Positions 1 to 8,190 of a DNA stretch of 36,251 nucleotides are shown here, one piece after another. Origin of the DNA: Crocinitomicaceae bacterium (GTDB lineage: Bacteria > Bacteroidota > Bacteroidia > Flavobacteriales_G > Salibacteraceae). A program made the position numbers and the translations under genes. Each line of letters opens with the position of its first letter. Position 1 is the first letter of the stretch. The notes beneath the pieces were generated by a model. It ran no database searches. It saw nothing but the letters and a program-made list of their open reading frames with translations, and was not told the origin of the DNA. The stretch lies in assembly GCA_002713215.1 (NCBI GenBank), contig PAVO01000048.1, positions 1-36,251 on the forward strand. Reading direction: 5' to 3'.

Positions 1-193
1 AATCAAATCCATAGCTCTTTATTTTTTGAGCTAAAGTCTGATTCAAAAACGTAATCTATTTACGGTTTGCCTAACACTAGGAAATTGCGGGATTCCCCTC
101 ATTTTTGTGTGATCAGGTGAGAGGATTCCAGCGTAAGTAGGTTACCTTTTAGAAATCTCACTTGCAAGCGCAAATTTTAAATTCTCGCTAGTA

Positions 194-574
194 TTATTCA
201 ACCTTAAATATCGTCCCTTCATTTTTGTAACCGAGCTTTTTATAGTATTCGTCAACATCCGACATTACAAAAACATCTTGGCCAGGGAATGCGGCAATTA
301 AGCATTCCAACAATTTTTTCCCAATTGTATGGCCTCTGTATTTTTTATGGGCCAATAAATCAATGATCCAGATGTATAAACCAGAATCATTTATGGAACG
401 AGAGTATCCGCAAATCTGCTCTTCAATTTGGGCTACGTAAGTAATTGAACCTTCCAGAACCTTACGGTATTTTGGGTTAAGGTAATCCTTCCATTCTTCA
501 CCTTCTGATTTAATGATTTCCAAGAGCCCATTATTATCTTTCAAAGGATCATATTTTCTAATTTCAATATTCAT
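194..574 (-). CDS. GNAT family N-acetyltransferase
   Basis: A 126-residue protein that spans one GNAT fold. The acetyl-CoA binding region is visible near residues 75-90 as a basic RGHTIGKKLLE stretch (the R/QxxGxG/A motif in slightly degenerate form). It follows a strand with the residues YIWIIDLLAHKKYRG, and a C-terminal DEYYKKLGYKNEG segment matches the usual GNAT end (YxxxGF/Y). It would transfer an acetyl group from acetyl-CoA to an amine; the substrate cannot be read from the sequence. It is monocistronic: the first 193 bases of the window hold no gene I can support, and the next gene is on the other strand. Fold call is solid, specificity unknown. Confidence 0.85.
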   Translation of the reverse strand: MNIEIRKYDPLKDNNGLLEIIKSEGEEWKDYLNPKYRKVLEGSITYVAQIEEQICGYSRSINDSGLYIWIIDLLAHKKYRGHTIGKKLLECLIAAFPGQDVFVMSDVDEYYKKLGYKNEGTIFKVE

Positions 575-772
575 TTTCTTTCAGGATTATTAAAACAGAC
601 TTCGCTGATACTACTAAAACCGCTAAGTTAAATAAGAAAAATCGCAGTGGCTTATTCCTTGCTATACCTTAGTTGATAAATATTAACCTAAAAAAAATTA
701 ATCGTAAATAGGTTACGTTCTTTAACCGTAGTTTTACATTGTAAAATTGATAAAATCATTAAACCAATTCCA

Positions 773-1015
773 ATGATTAAAATAAGAAAACCAACAAAAC
801 AGGCCAGGCTTAGTAGACGCGAAAAGCAGATTGTAAAAATGCTACTGGCAGAATATACCCAACTTGAAATTGCTAAAACCTTAGGAATACATCCCAATAC
901 GGTAAGTGATACCAAACGCCGGATAATGGAAAAGTGGCACGTAAAAACCATGGTGGGTATAGTAAAAGAGGGAATTAGGAAAGGTTACCTGGAGATGGAA
1001 GATGATTTAACCTAG
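773..1015 (+). CDS. Stand-alone LuxR/GerE-type HTH protein
   Basis: An 80-residue protein that is almost entirely a LuxR-type helix-turn-helix: LSRREKQIVKMLLAEYTQLEIAKTLGIHPNTVSDTKRRI fits the family pattern of an LTxRExxVL start, a turn before LGI, and a recognition helix with TVxxxxxxI. There is no receiver or ligand-binding domain upstream: the 199 bases between it and the divergent GNAT gene are AT-rich and non-coding. It probably binds DNA as a dimer, perhaps modulated by another protein. The start ATG is the only one before the HTH. It may be a truncated NarL-type regulator or a genuine small regulator; I favour the second because the N-terminus is basic and intact. Confidence 0.75.
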   Translation: MIKIRKPTKQARLSRREKQIVKMLLAEYTQLEIAKTLGIHPNTVSDTKRRIMEKWHVKTMVGIVKEGIRKGYLEMEDDLT

Positions 1016-1138
1016 GTGAGTTTGAAGGCTACCTAAAAAGGTCATACGAATTACTTTACGCGACACTTTCAGGCTTTTTCGATTTTGAATTAGATTGGAA
1101 TGATTCACATTTGTTAGCTACGATTCAAAAAAACAAAA

Positions 1139-2749
1139 ATGAAAAAACACAAACTCATTGCAATCAACGATTTGGAAGATAAGGTTCCCCATCACGCTCA
1201 GGTCAATGGCCTGGACTTGGTGCTGATTAAATACGACGATCAGGTATCAGTTCTTTATGGCCGCTGCCTTCATAGGGGTGCACTTATGTCCGACGGGCAC
1301 ATTGATGGACACAACCTGATTTGTGGCGTACATGGCTGGGATTATCGTTACGATACCGGAGTGAGTGAATACAACAATGCCGAAGCCTTACAAAAGTTTT
1401 CGGCTGCCATTGAAGATGGATTTGTTTGGGTGGATGAAAACGAGATCAATGCGTTTTTAGTCAAACATCCGCAACCTTTTAATCGGGATCAATACCAGGG
1501 ACAGTATGCCGATACACATCCTGAAGATACTGAACCCTATACAGGATACATTCAGGAGTTGTCTCGTAATGGTTTAAAAAACTATGGACATCATGGGCCT
1601 TCCGAATCCATGGGGGTCGATAGAAATACACTTCCCAAGTGGGAAGACATTCAATTCCTTCCTGCACAACTGGCCTCGAGGCCTTTGTTGGATGAAGAAC
1701 AGGTAAGCACACGAGTAGTAATTGGCCCCAATGCAAAGAAACCGCTCGAATTGGAGATTCCCTTGTTTGTTTCGGATATGAGTTTTGGAGCGCTATCGAG
1801 GGAAGCCAAAATATCCCTTTCTAAAGGAGCGGAAATAGCTGGAACCGGAATATGTAGTGGGGAAGGGGGAATGTTGCCCCAGGAGCAGGAAAACAACTCA
1901 CGTTACTTTTATGAATTGGCTTCCGGTAAATTCGGGTTTAGCTGGGATAAGGTAAAAAAAGCACAGGCCTTCCATTTTAAGGGTGGCCAGGGAGCAAAAA
2001 CTGGAACCGGAGGGCATTTACCAGGAAATAAAGTAACTAAGCAAATTGCCAGTGTTAGAGGGCTAAATGAAGGAGAAACCGCTATTTCTCCCGCAGCTTT
2101 TCCCGACATGTTCACCGCTTCCGATTTTAAAAAGTTTGCGGAAGAGGTTCGGGAACAAACCGGTGGAATTCCAATCGGATTTAAAATTGCGGCAAGTCAT
2201 GTTGAAGCCGATATTGATTTTGCCCTGGAAGTAGGAGTCGACTATATCATTTTAGATGGTAGAGGAGGAGGTACCGGTTCAGCACCTACCATTCTTAGAA
2301 ACAACATCAACGTACCCACCATTCCCGCTTTGGCAAGAGCACGAAAGCATTTGGATAAGGTAGGAGCAAAAGGTGTAACTCTGGTTATAACCGGAGGATT
2401 GCGTGTGGCAGACGATTTTTCAAAGGCTATGATGATGGGAGCCGATGCCATTGCCGTTTCCAATTCTGCATTGCAAGCCATCGGTTGCTTGGGAATGAGG
2501 GCGTGTAGCACCAATAACTGCCCGGTGGGAATTGCCACTCAAAAAGAAAGCCTGCGTCAGCGCATCATAATTGATCAATCGGCCAAACAACTGGCCAATT
2601 TCTTTAAAGCTTCAGCCGATTTAATGAAGGTGGTGGCTCGATCGTGTGGACACAACGATGTAAGGAAGTTCAATTTCAATGATTTGTCTACTTTGGATTA
2701 TAAAATGCATCAGTATACAGGAATTCCATTTGCTGGTATTTCGCAATAA
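1139..2749 (+). CDS. Rieske [2Fe-2S] domain fused to FMN-binding glutamate synthase-like domain
   Basis: A 536-residue fusion. Residues about 5-105 form a Rieske ferredoxin domain with both ligand boxes: C43-x-H45 and C62-x2-H65 (CLHRG and CGVHGW). Residues about 130-530 are the FMN/TIM-barrel synthase domain of GltB-type proteins, with the phosphate-binding region DGRGGGTG and the glutamate-synthase [3Fe-4S] ligands C450-x5-C456-x4-C461. There is no glutaminase domain and no GltD-like NADPH subunit nearby. The domain normally makes glutamate from 2-oxoglutarate and ammonia within GOGAT. Here the electron donor would have to reach FMN through the Rieske centre, which is inference. It is first in a tight run of five genes (next start 10 bases downstream). 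Stand-alone members of this family are often of unproven activity. Confidence 0.9.
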   Translation: MKKHKLIAINDLEDKVPHHAQVNGLDLVLIKYDDQVSVLYGRCLHRGALMSDGHIDGHNLICGVHGWDYRYDTGVSEYNNAEALQKFSAAIEDGFVWVDENEINAFLVKHPQPFNRDQYQGQYADTHPEDTEPYTGYIQELSRNGLKNYGHHGPSESMGVDRNTLPKWEDIQFLPAQLASRPLLDEEQVSTRVVIGPNAKKPLELEIPLFVSDMSFGALSREAKISLSKGAEIAGTGICSGEGGMLPQEQENNSRYFYELASGKFGFSWDKVKKAQAFHFKGGQGAKTGTGGHLPGNKVTKQIASVRGLNEGETAISPAAFPDMFTASDFKKFAEEVREQTGGIPIGFKIAASHVEADIDFALEVGVDYIILDGRGGGTGSAPTILRNNINVPTIPALARARKHLDKVGAKGVTLVITGGLRVADDFSKAMMMGADAIAVSNSALQAIGCLGMRACSTNNCPVGIATQKESLRQRIIIDQSAKQLANFFKASADLMKVVARSCGHNDVRKFNFNDLSTLDYKMHQYTGIPFAGISQ

Positions 2750-2759
2750 GAAATAAGAT

Positions 2760-3035
2760 ATGATTGAAAAATTGATAGCCTTCTTTCAAAAGCCTCGGGA
2801 AAAAACCTCCCAAGAGGCACCGAAAGGGTTTTGCCCCAACTGCTGGGGCGAACAGGAATACGATCAGCAAATTCGTGACTTACAAAGGGATATGCAAATC
2901 GACGTTAACAATCACAGGGCCAATTACGCCTTTATCCAAGATTTTGTGGTCAATAGAATTGATGGAATAAAGCTGAAGAAAGGAAATAATGGATATGAAT
3001 GTCCCGTGTGTAGAACCAAATATCCGGGAGAATAA
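2760..3035 (+). CDS. Small two-CxxC (zinc-ribbon-like) protein
   Basis: A 91-residue soluble protein with two Cys pairs, CPNC near residues 25-28 and CPVC near residues 81-84, separated by a charged, probably helical linker (QQIRDLQRDMQ...). Four cysteines arranged this way usually bind one zinc or an iron centre. I do not recognise a named family. It starts 10 bases after the Rieske/GltB fusion and ends 11 bases before the next gene, so co-transcription is very likely. It may be a small partner or metal-binding accessory of the upstream enzyme; that role is inferred only from position. Confidence 0.7.
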   Translation: MIEKLIAFFQKPREKTSQEAPKGFCPNCWGEQEYDQQIRDLQRDMQIDVNNHRANYAFIQDFVVNRIDGIKLKKGNNGYECPVCRTKYPGE

Positions 3036-3046
3036 ATAATCGAGAT

Positions 3047-3844
3047 ATGCACAATTATAATGAAACGGATAAACGAATTCACGCACTGAGCCAGGTTTTA
3101 GCAAAGGCGGGAAGATCTTTTGTACCCAAACAGGACGATGACAGCCATACCAACTTGTCCTTTGAACCGCTTGACTTTAGAGTTTATTCGAGATGGATAG
3201 AAACACCCAAAGGCAGGGTGATCTTATCCCTTAATTTATTGAATCTAAGTTTTGAGTGGCAATCGGAAAGTAAATCCATCATTCTAAGCGTTCCTGTAAT
3301 GGGAAAAACTATGGCCAGTGTTGAAAAAGAACTGGAAGAGGGAATTCGATTCATGGGTATTGAAAATGCTGATTTTTCTGCTGAGCTCCATTATGAAATT
3401 CCGGAGTATCCATTTTTAAATGATCCGGTTGCCGCCATTAACGCTGAAGACATAAAAGAATGGACCGAGAGAAGGAGAATGGCGAACATGGTTAGCGATG
3501 AGCTGTTGCGTTATTTGCAGGTAACTGCCGAAGTAAGAATTTGGCCACATCATTTCGATACAGGTTTTTATACTCAGGTAAGTTCTAAGATGTCCATTGG
3601 TTTTGGTTGGGCTATGAAGGATAACATTGCTGGCAATGCCTATTTCTACATGTCTGGTTATTCCGATGGAGGCGTTGATTATTCCAAGGTGAAGAATCTG
3701 CCTGTGGGACGATGGGAAGTCGGTGAACATTGGAATGGAGCAGTACTTTCTCTTTCCGATTTCGAGAACTTGTTATTTCACGACACGCAACCCATCATTA
3801 TTGGCTATTTAAAGGGAGCGAGTAATTGGTTTTTAAGGGCTTAA
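3047..3844 (+). CDS. Uncharacterised soluble protein (265 aa)
   Basis: No family recognised. There is no signal peptide and no obvious membrane segment. The sequence alternates charged and aromatic residues and has a likely beta-rich middle (RVYSRWIETPKGRVILSL) followed by a helical segment around residues 130-155 (EWTERRRMANMVSDELLRYL). It is cytoplasmic by appearance. The ATG at 3047 lies 11 bases after the stop of the two-CxxC gene, and its end overlaps the next gene by 19 bases, which argues for translational coupling inside one operon. Function unknown. Confidence 0.7.
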   Translation: MHNYNETDKRIHALSQVLAKAGRSFVPKQDDDSHTNLSFEPLDFRVYSRWIETPKGRVILSLNLLNLSFEWQSESKSIILSVPVMGKTMASVEKELEEGIRFMGIENADFSAELHYEIPEYPFLNDPVAAINAEDIKEWTERRRMANMVSDELLRYLQVTAEVRIWPHHFDTGFYTQVSSKMSIGFGWAMKDNIAGNAYFYMSGYSDGGVDYSKVKNLPVGRWEVGEHWNGAVLSLSDFENLLFHDTQPIIIGYLKGASNWFLRA

Positions 3845-4341
3845 AAACGAACTACTTTCTTGGGTTAGCATTAATTTTAATGCCATTAATGGGTATTTCG
3901 CAGCATGCAGAAACGAGTGAAGGTTCTGAATCTCATTGCTACTTCAAAAAGAACTCCTTTTCGTTGGGAATAGGTCTTCCATATTCCTTAAAATTGGATG
4001 TAGCAGGAATTAATGCCCGGTTTTATTACAACATTGGGGAAGCCATTTGTTTTGGTCCCGAGTTCTCCTATTTCAACAATGGTCACGAAGAGGTAATGGA
4101 TGTTGATTTTGTTGGGCATTATATTTTTGAGACACCCTGGGTAGGTCTATTTCCATTGGCGGGAGTAAACTATACCCTGGAAAAATCGAATCATCGTACC
4201 TTGAATGCCGTGGGAGTTGTGTTTGGTGCCGGGTTGCACAGAAATTTTGGAAAGGTGAGTTTGTTTGGCGAATATGCACACGTAGAAAGTAAATTACCCG
4301 ATGACTTTATTACGCTGGGTTTGTTCTACAACTTCAAATAA
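3826..4341 (+). CDS. Small secreted beta-barrel-like protein, TTG start
   Basis: A 171-residue protein beginning with a signal-peptide-like segment (FLGLALILMPLMGISQHA). The body is rich in alternating hydrophobic/aromatic strands separated by glycine and polar turns, ending in an aromatic residue before the final lysine (GLFYNFK). This resembles small eight-stranded outer-membrane barrels of Bacteroidota. No ATG lies before the signal peptide. The best start is TTG at 3826, preceded by a GGGAG-like ribosome site and overlapping the previous gene by 19 bases; an internal ATG at the signal-peptide core is possible but would remove its positive N-terminus. It sits just upstream of a ZIP metal transporter. 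Confidence 0.65.
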   Translation: MVFKGLKTNYFLGLALILMPLMGISQHAETSEGSESHCYFKKNSFSLGIGLPYSLKLDVAGINARFYYNIGEAICFGPEFSYFNNGHEEVMDVDFVGHYIFETPWVGLFPLAGVNYTLEKSNHRTLNAVGVVFGAGLHRNFGKVSLFGEYAHVESKLPDDFITLGLFYNFK

Positions 4342-4371
4342 GCCAACTTTGGTTAACAATAAAACGAGAAA

Positions 4372-5124
4372 ATGATGCCAATGTGGTTCGAAGCAGCTTT
4401 ATGGGGTTTTTTGGCCGGAGGAGCGCTCTTGATTGGAGCCTTTTTTGGATACTTTCTATCCCTTCCGAAATGGGTAATTTCTGCTGTAATGGCATTTGGT
4501 AGTGGTGTACTTGTTTCGGCTATGAGTTTTGAATTACTCGTTCCAGCGTATCAGGATTCAGGCCTTCTACCTGCTGCTTTCGGTTTTATGCTGGGTGCCT
4601 TACTGTATAGTTGCTCCAATTACTTATTAAGCATTCAGGGGGCAGGAAACAGGAAAAAGTCAAGTGGTCAGCAGACCGAAGATAATAAACAGGGAAGTGG
4701 AACAGCCATTGCTATGGGAGCTGCGTTGGATGGTGTTCCGGAATCAATTGCAATTGGTTTAACACTGGTGAACGGAAGTGTAAGCTTAGCCGCAGTAATA
4801 GCCATATTTATATCAAACATTCCGGAGGGAATTTCCAGCTCCGCAGGAATGAAGGTAGCAGGAAGAAAACCAATGTACATCTTTGGAATCTGGTTGTCAA
4901 TTGCAATCATTTCAGGCCTTTCGGCGGCATTGGGCTATAGTATGTGCAATCAAATTCCACTGTATATGCAAAGCGGAATAGTGGCCTGTGCAGGTGGAGC
5001 TATCCTGACCATGCTGGCCGATACCATGATTCCTGAAGCTTACGAGGGAACCGGCAATTGGACCGGGGTAATTATGTGTGTTGGGTTTTTGCTGGCCTTT
5101 GGACTATCTACCATGGAATTTTAG
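4372..5124 (+). CDS. ZIP-family metal transporter
   Basis: A 250-residue inner-membrane protein with about eight hydrophobic segments. The two signature helices of the ZIP fold are present: GAALDGVPESIAIGL (family pattern HN/DGxPE) and IFISNIPEGISSSAGM (NxPEG), which carry the metal-coordinating Asp/Asn/Glu residues. A variable hydrophilic loop (residues about 85-108, rich in Lys, Gln and Ser) precedes them, but it lacks the His-rich stretch of many ZIPs. It would import divalent zinc, iron or manganese down its gradient. It is last in the run starting at 1139, 30 bases after the secreted protein. Metal specificity cannot be assigned. Confidence 0.85.
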   Translation: MMPMWFEAALWGFLAGGALLIGAFFGYFLSLPKWVISAVMAFGSGVLVSAMSFELLVPAYQDSGLLPAAFGFMLGALLYSCSNYLLSIQGAGNRKKSSGQQTEDNKQGSGTAIAMGAALDGVPESIAIGLTLVNGSVSLAAVIAIFISNIPEGISSSAGMKVAGRKPMYIFGIWLSIAIISGLSAALGYSMCNQIPLYMQSGIVACAGGAILTMLADTMIPEAYEGTGNWTGVIMCVGFLLAFGLSTMEF

Positions 5125-5178
5125 TGATACCCTCTACCTAAGGTATACCCCTTACCCTAAAATCAGACAACAAACAGA

Positions 5179-5209
5179 TTGATAATTAAGAACTTACAAT
5201 CTAGTTTTG
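5179..5209 (+). promoter_or_regulatory. Bacteroidota-type promoter (TTG-N20-TAnnTTTG)
   Basis: TTG at 5179-5181 is followed after 20 bases by TAGTTTTG at 5202-5209, matching the Bacteroidota -33/-7 consensus. Transcription would begin around 5215, about 28 bases upstream of the small exported-peptide gene at 5244. It supports that short gene being real. Confidence 0.6.
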
Positions 5210-5243
5210 CTGGAGTGATTATTAATTTAAAACTCCTCAGGTT

Positions 5244-5417
5244 ATGAAAAGTATTTCTTTTTGGATGGTCGGTATTCTATTGGTTGCTGCGTCCACCGAG
5301 TTAAAATATCAAGAAGGAATCACTCAGGATGACAAACCTTTAATACAACCTCCATTATTTGTAACGACACCAAGCTCAATAACTCTGGCTTTTGGTCTTT
5401 CCAAGGCTGAGCTTTAA
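5244..5417 (+). CDS. Small exported peptide (57 aa), unrecognised
   Basis: A 57-codon frame starting MKSISFWMVGILLVAAS and ending GLSKAEL. The first 17 residues look like a signal peptide or single membrane anchor with one Lys followed by a hydrophobic core. The remainder is Pro/Thr-rich (KPLIQPPLFVTTPSS). A good promoter sits 35 bases upstream and the next gene starts 9 bases after its stop, so it may be co-transcribed with the Crp/Fnr-like regulator. No family is recognised; being short, it could still be a leader peptide for the downstream regulator. Confidence 0.5.
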   Translation: MKSISFWMVGILLVAASTELKYQEGITQDDKPLIQPPLFVTTPSSITLAFGLSKAEL

Positions 5418-5426
5418 TTTGGTCGG

Positions 5427-5966
5427 ATGAATCCCGCACTCCATTTTGTCCAATTGTATGAAGATTACCAGGGTACAGACTGCCAACAGAGAAGTTTTTC
5501 CAGAGGCGAATTCCTAACACGTTCTTGCGAGATTGAACGACACATTTACGTGATCTTAAAAGGTGGTGTGCGTGCGTTCTATGTGAGCGATAAGGAAGAA
5601 TTTACCATCCGCTTTGGATACAAAGATTCCATTATCAATTCATTGGCATCCTTTGTAAGTCAGCAACCTTCTGATTTATACCTACAGGCCTTACGAAGTA
5701 CAGAAGTGAAAATGATTCCGCGAGCGCCTTATTTTGATTTTGTGCATAGCTCTTTTGAAATACTGAAAATGCATAACGAACTAATGACCGGCGTTGTGGT
5801 TTCTCAATTGGAAAGAGAGCTCGACCTTCTTACTACATCGCCTCTAGGACGTTATGAGCGGGTATTGGAACGAAGCCCTCAACTGTTTCAGGAAATTCCG
5901 TTGAAATATATTGCCTCTTATTTACGTATGACTCCGGAAACTCTGAGTCGCCTGAGGAGTTCTTGA
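5427..5966 (+). CDS. Crp/Fnr-family transcriptional regulator
   Basis: A 179-residue protein with an N-terminal cyclic-nucleotide-binding beta-roll (about residues 20-115; ERHIYVILKGGVRAFYV and the following FTIRFGYKDSIINSL are typical strands). A dimerisation helix follows, then a C-terminal HTH (IPLKYIASYLRMTPETLSRLRS). The frame ends directly after the recognition helix, without the usual lysine tail, as in many short Bacteroidota Crp-like proteins. No Cys cluster for an Fnr iron-sulfur centre is seen, and cAMP-contact residues are not conserved, so the signal is unknown. A short inverted repeat (CTTGATT-TC-AATCAAG, 5962-5977) overlaps its stop codon. Confidence 0.85.
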   Translation: MNPALHFVQLYEDYQGTDCQQRSFSRGEFLTRSCEIERHIYVILKGGVRAFYVSDKEEFTIRFGYKDSIINSLASFVSQQPSDLYLQALRSTEVKMIPRAPYFDFVHSSFEILKMHNELMTGVVVSQLERELDLLTTSPLGRYERVLERSPQLFQEIPLKYIASYLRMTPETLSRLRSS

Positions 5967-6022
5967 TTTCAATCAAGGATTTTTGGTTTTTATCGACGGA
6001 CATTTGTTTCAAATAATTTGAT

Positions 6023-6604
6023 ATGAAGTTTAGAGCACTTGACCTGTTGGATGAAATGATTTCCCAAACCCGAGGGTTTATAGAAACCGCAGATGGTTAT
6101 AAACAGATGTCGGAGAAGGAGTTGAATTATAGGGAACTGGCAGATTCATGGAGCGTGCTGGAGTGCCTGGAACACTTGAATTTGTATGGTGATTTCTACC
6201 TGGGAGAGTTGGAGAAAAGAATAGTGGGTTCAAAACACGAAGCGGTGGAATATTTTAAGAGTACCTGGTTTGGAAACCGAACGGCGCTTTCTATGCTACC
6301 CAAGGAAGGTAAGAAACTCAACACCATGAATACTTTTAAGGATAAAAATCCGGTTCACTCCAATCTTTCGGTAACTACCATTGATCGATTTATTAAACAG
6401 CAGAAAATGATGATTCAATTACTGGAAAAGGCAAAGGGAGTTAACCTTACCAAGATCAGAACCGATATTACTTTGCCAATTCTTAAATTTAGGTTGGGGG
6501 ATACCTTGCGGTTTGTGATTAATCACAATATGCGGCATATGGCCCAGGCAGAAAAAGTGAGGGGCTTGGCCTTGCAAGTGGATAAAAGGATTTTGGATGT
6601 TTGA
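6023..6604 (+). CDS. DinB-fold (YfiT/DinB superfamily) protein
   Basis: A 193-residue all-helical protein with the hallmarks of the DinB four-helix bundle: SWSVLECLEHLNLYGDFYL near residues 40-58 provides the first His of the metal site (xxHL), and VINHNMRHMAQAEKVRGL near residues 165-182 provides the paired HxxxH. DinB-fold proteins are metal-dependent and include thiol transferases; no substrate can be assigned here. It starts 56 bases after the Crp/Fnr-like gene on the same strand. A second, diverged DinB-fold gene lies at 31918-32373. Confidence 0.8.
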   Translation: MKFRALDLLDEMISQTRGFIETADGYKQMSEKELNYRELADSWSVLECLEHLNLYGDFYLGELEKRIVGSKHEAVEYFKSTWFGNRTALSMLPKEGKKLNTMNTFKDKNPVHSNLSVTTIDRFIKQQKMMIQLLEKAKGVNLTKIRTDITLPILKFRLGDTLRFVINHNMRHMAQAEKVRGLALQVDKRILDV

Positions 6605-6637
6605 TCTTGGATCAAATACCTAACATCAAAAATCCAA
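6593..6637. terminator. Inverted repeats between convergent genes
   Basis: TTTGATC-TTG-GATCAAA (6600-6616) overlaps the DinB stop codon. A wider arm pair, TTGGATGTTTGAT (6593-6605) against ATCAAAAATCCAA (6625-6637), matches with one mismatch. It lies between two convergent genes and could end either transcript, but there is no long T-tract. Confidence 0.35.
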
Positions 6638-6650
6638 TATCCAATAAACC

Positions 6651-8120
6651 CTAATGCTGGATGACCAGTTTTTGCATGGAGCTATAATTGTCGGTTCCCT
6701 GAATTTGAATATAATAGATGCCGTTCGGAATGTCAGTTAGAATGTAATCCTTTCCACTACCATTTAAGGCAAACTGCTCAATCTTTCTTCCCTGAGCATC
6801 AAAGACCAAAAGCTTTTTGGCCCCCATTTTGGGGTTGTATTCCAGGTTCAATTCATTGTTGGCAGGGTTCGGGTAAATACGTATTTGACTGCTATTGCCG
6901 TATTCAGATACAGAGCTGGTGCACCATTCAGGAATAGCAGGGAGAGGTTGATATACACTTCCTTCTATTTTTACATTCGGCAGATAATCATAGATCAAAC
7001 GAGCTAAAGGAAAAAGGCCGGCCTTGTATGTGTTTGCCATAATTGTTACACCGTTTTTATTTTCGGGTGAATAATAAATTATAGTAGCAGTTTTAGCTTG
7101 TGAACCACTGTGCCAATACAACGTATCTCCGTTTCTTGCATTGGTGCTGGTTCCATAACCATAATAGGATTTCTTTCCGTCCCTGGGCACATGACGAGTA
7201 CCAAAAAGCTTTACCGTTGAATCAGTTATAAACTCTCGGTTTACAATTCCCTTCATTAATAAAGTAAGATCAATAACTGATGAGATCATTCCTCCACCCG
7301 GCGTTTTGTACGATACATCTTTAAAGTCGGTACTTGTGGTTGACGCGGGAATTACATTTCCACTTCCATCAATTTCATACCCTTTCGTTTCATTCGTGTA
7401 AGGCCGTTTATCCTGATATTCTATTTGTAAGTATGGAAGATCAAGCGCACATTTTACTTCATCGGCCATTACCTTTTCGTAAGCTTTCCCAGCTGCACGT
7501 TGGAGTACGGCCCCCATAAGGCAAAAGCCCCAGGTAGTGTATTGGTAGTGTTCGCCGGGTTTAAAGCAGATCTTTTGATTCTTGAAGATGTCCATAGCAG
7601 CTATTGGGTCGTAAGAATTCTTATGACCAGCAATGTAGTTGTCTCTTGCTGTTCTATCATAATTATCCTGGCAATACTGACCGCTGCCCATTCCTGAATA
7701 GTGAATTACACCGCTTTCATTCGATAATAGATCTTCAGATGTAATCGTTCCTTCCGGTTTTGCAGGATATTCCGGTACATAATCTCTTATATCTTTATTT
7801 AGATCTAACTTACCTTTTTCGACCAGCCTCATAGCCATAAGACCTGTAATGGTTTTGGATATAGAAGCAAGTCGGTATAGCGTGTATTCATCAGCTTTTA
7901 ATTGATTAATGGAATCTCTGTACCCATATCCCTTAAGTAATACAACTTCGCCGTTTCGTATAATTCCAACCGAAAGGCCAACAATTTTTTCTGCTGCTTT
8001 TTGGTCACGAATAAATTGTTCAATGGTATCAAGTGAAGCAGAGTCCATTCTTTCAAATTGGGCAAATAAGTTACCCGACAACAGTGAGCATATAACCATT
8101 AGCTGAAGAAACCTTTGCAT
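6651..8120 (-). CDS. T9SS-secreted serine hydrolase (class C beta-lactamase fold)
   Basis: 489 residues from the chosen ATG at 8120, which begins a clean signal peptide (MQRFLQLMVICSLLSGNLFAQ); the frame is open further upstream, but that would bury the signal. The beta-lactamase/DD-peptidase domain shows SxxK as SISK (S86, K89 by this start), a Tyr motif YTTWGF in place of the usual YxN, and WHSGS as the third box. The C-terminus is a T9SS type A sorting domain (IRIYPNPANNELNLEYN ... GIYYIQIQ). It would be exported to the outer membrane surface. The Asn-to-Thr change in the second motif makes classical beta-lactamase activity unlikely; esterase or peptidase activity is more plausible. It lies downstream of the ECF42 sigma gene on the same strand. 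Confidence 0.85.
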   Translation of the reverse strand: MQRFLQLMVICSLLSGNLFAQFERMDSASLDTIEQFIRDQKAAEKIVGLSVGIIRNGEVVLLKGYGYRDSINQLKADEYTLYRLASISKTITGLMAMRLVEKGKLDLNKDIRDYVPEYPAKPEGTITSEDLLSNESGVIHYSGMGSGQYCQDNYDRTARDNYIAGHKNSYDPIAAMDIFKNQKICFKPGEHYQYTTWGFCLMGAVLQRAAGKAYEKVMADEVKCALDLPYLQIEYQDKRPYTNETKGYEIDGSGNVIPASTTSTDFKDVSYKTPGGGMISSVIDLTLLMKGIVNREFITDSTVKLFGTRHVPRDGKKSYYGYGTSTNARNGDTLYWHSGSQAKTATIIYYSPENKNGVTIMANTYKAGLFPLARLIYDYLPNVKIEGSVYQPLPAIPEWCTSSVSEYGNSSQIRIYPNPANNELNLEYNPKMGAKKLLVFDAQGRKIEQFALNGSGKDYILTDIPNGIYYIQIQGTDNYSSMQKLVIQH

Positions 8121-8190
8121 AAATCTGAAATTAGAGCTTCGAATATACAAATTGAAAAAAGGTTGTAGGAATAATGGTTTCATTATCAAG

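Noticed and set aside
12-33. TAGCTC ... GAGCTA inverted repeat near the left edge
   Set aside because: Arms of only 6 bp with no downstream T-tract; too weak to call a terminator for the GNAT gene.
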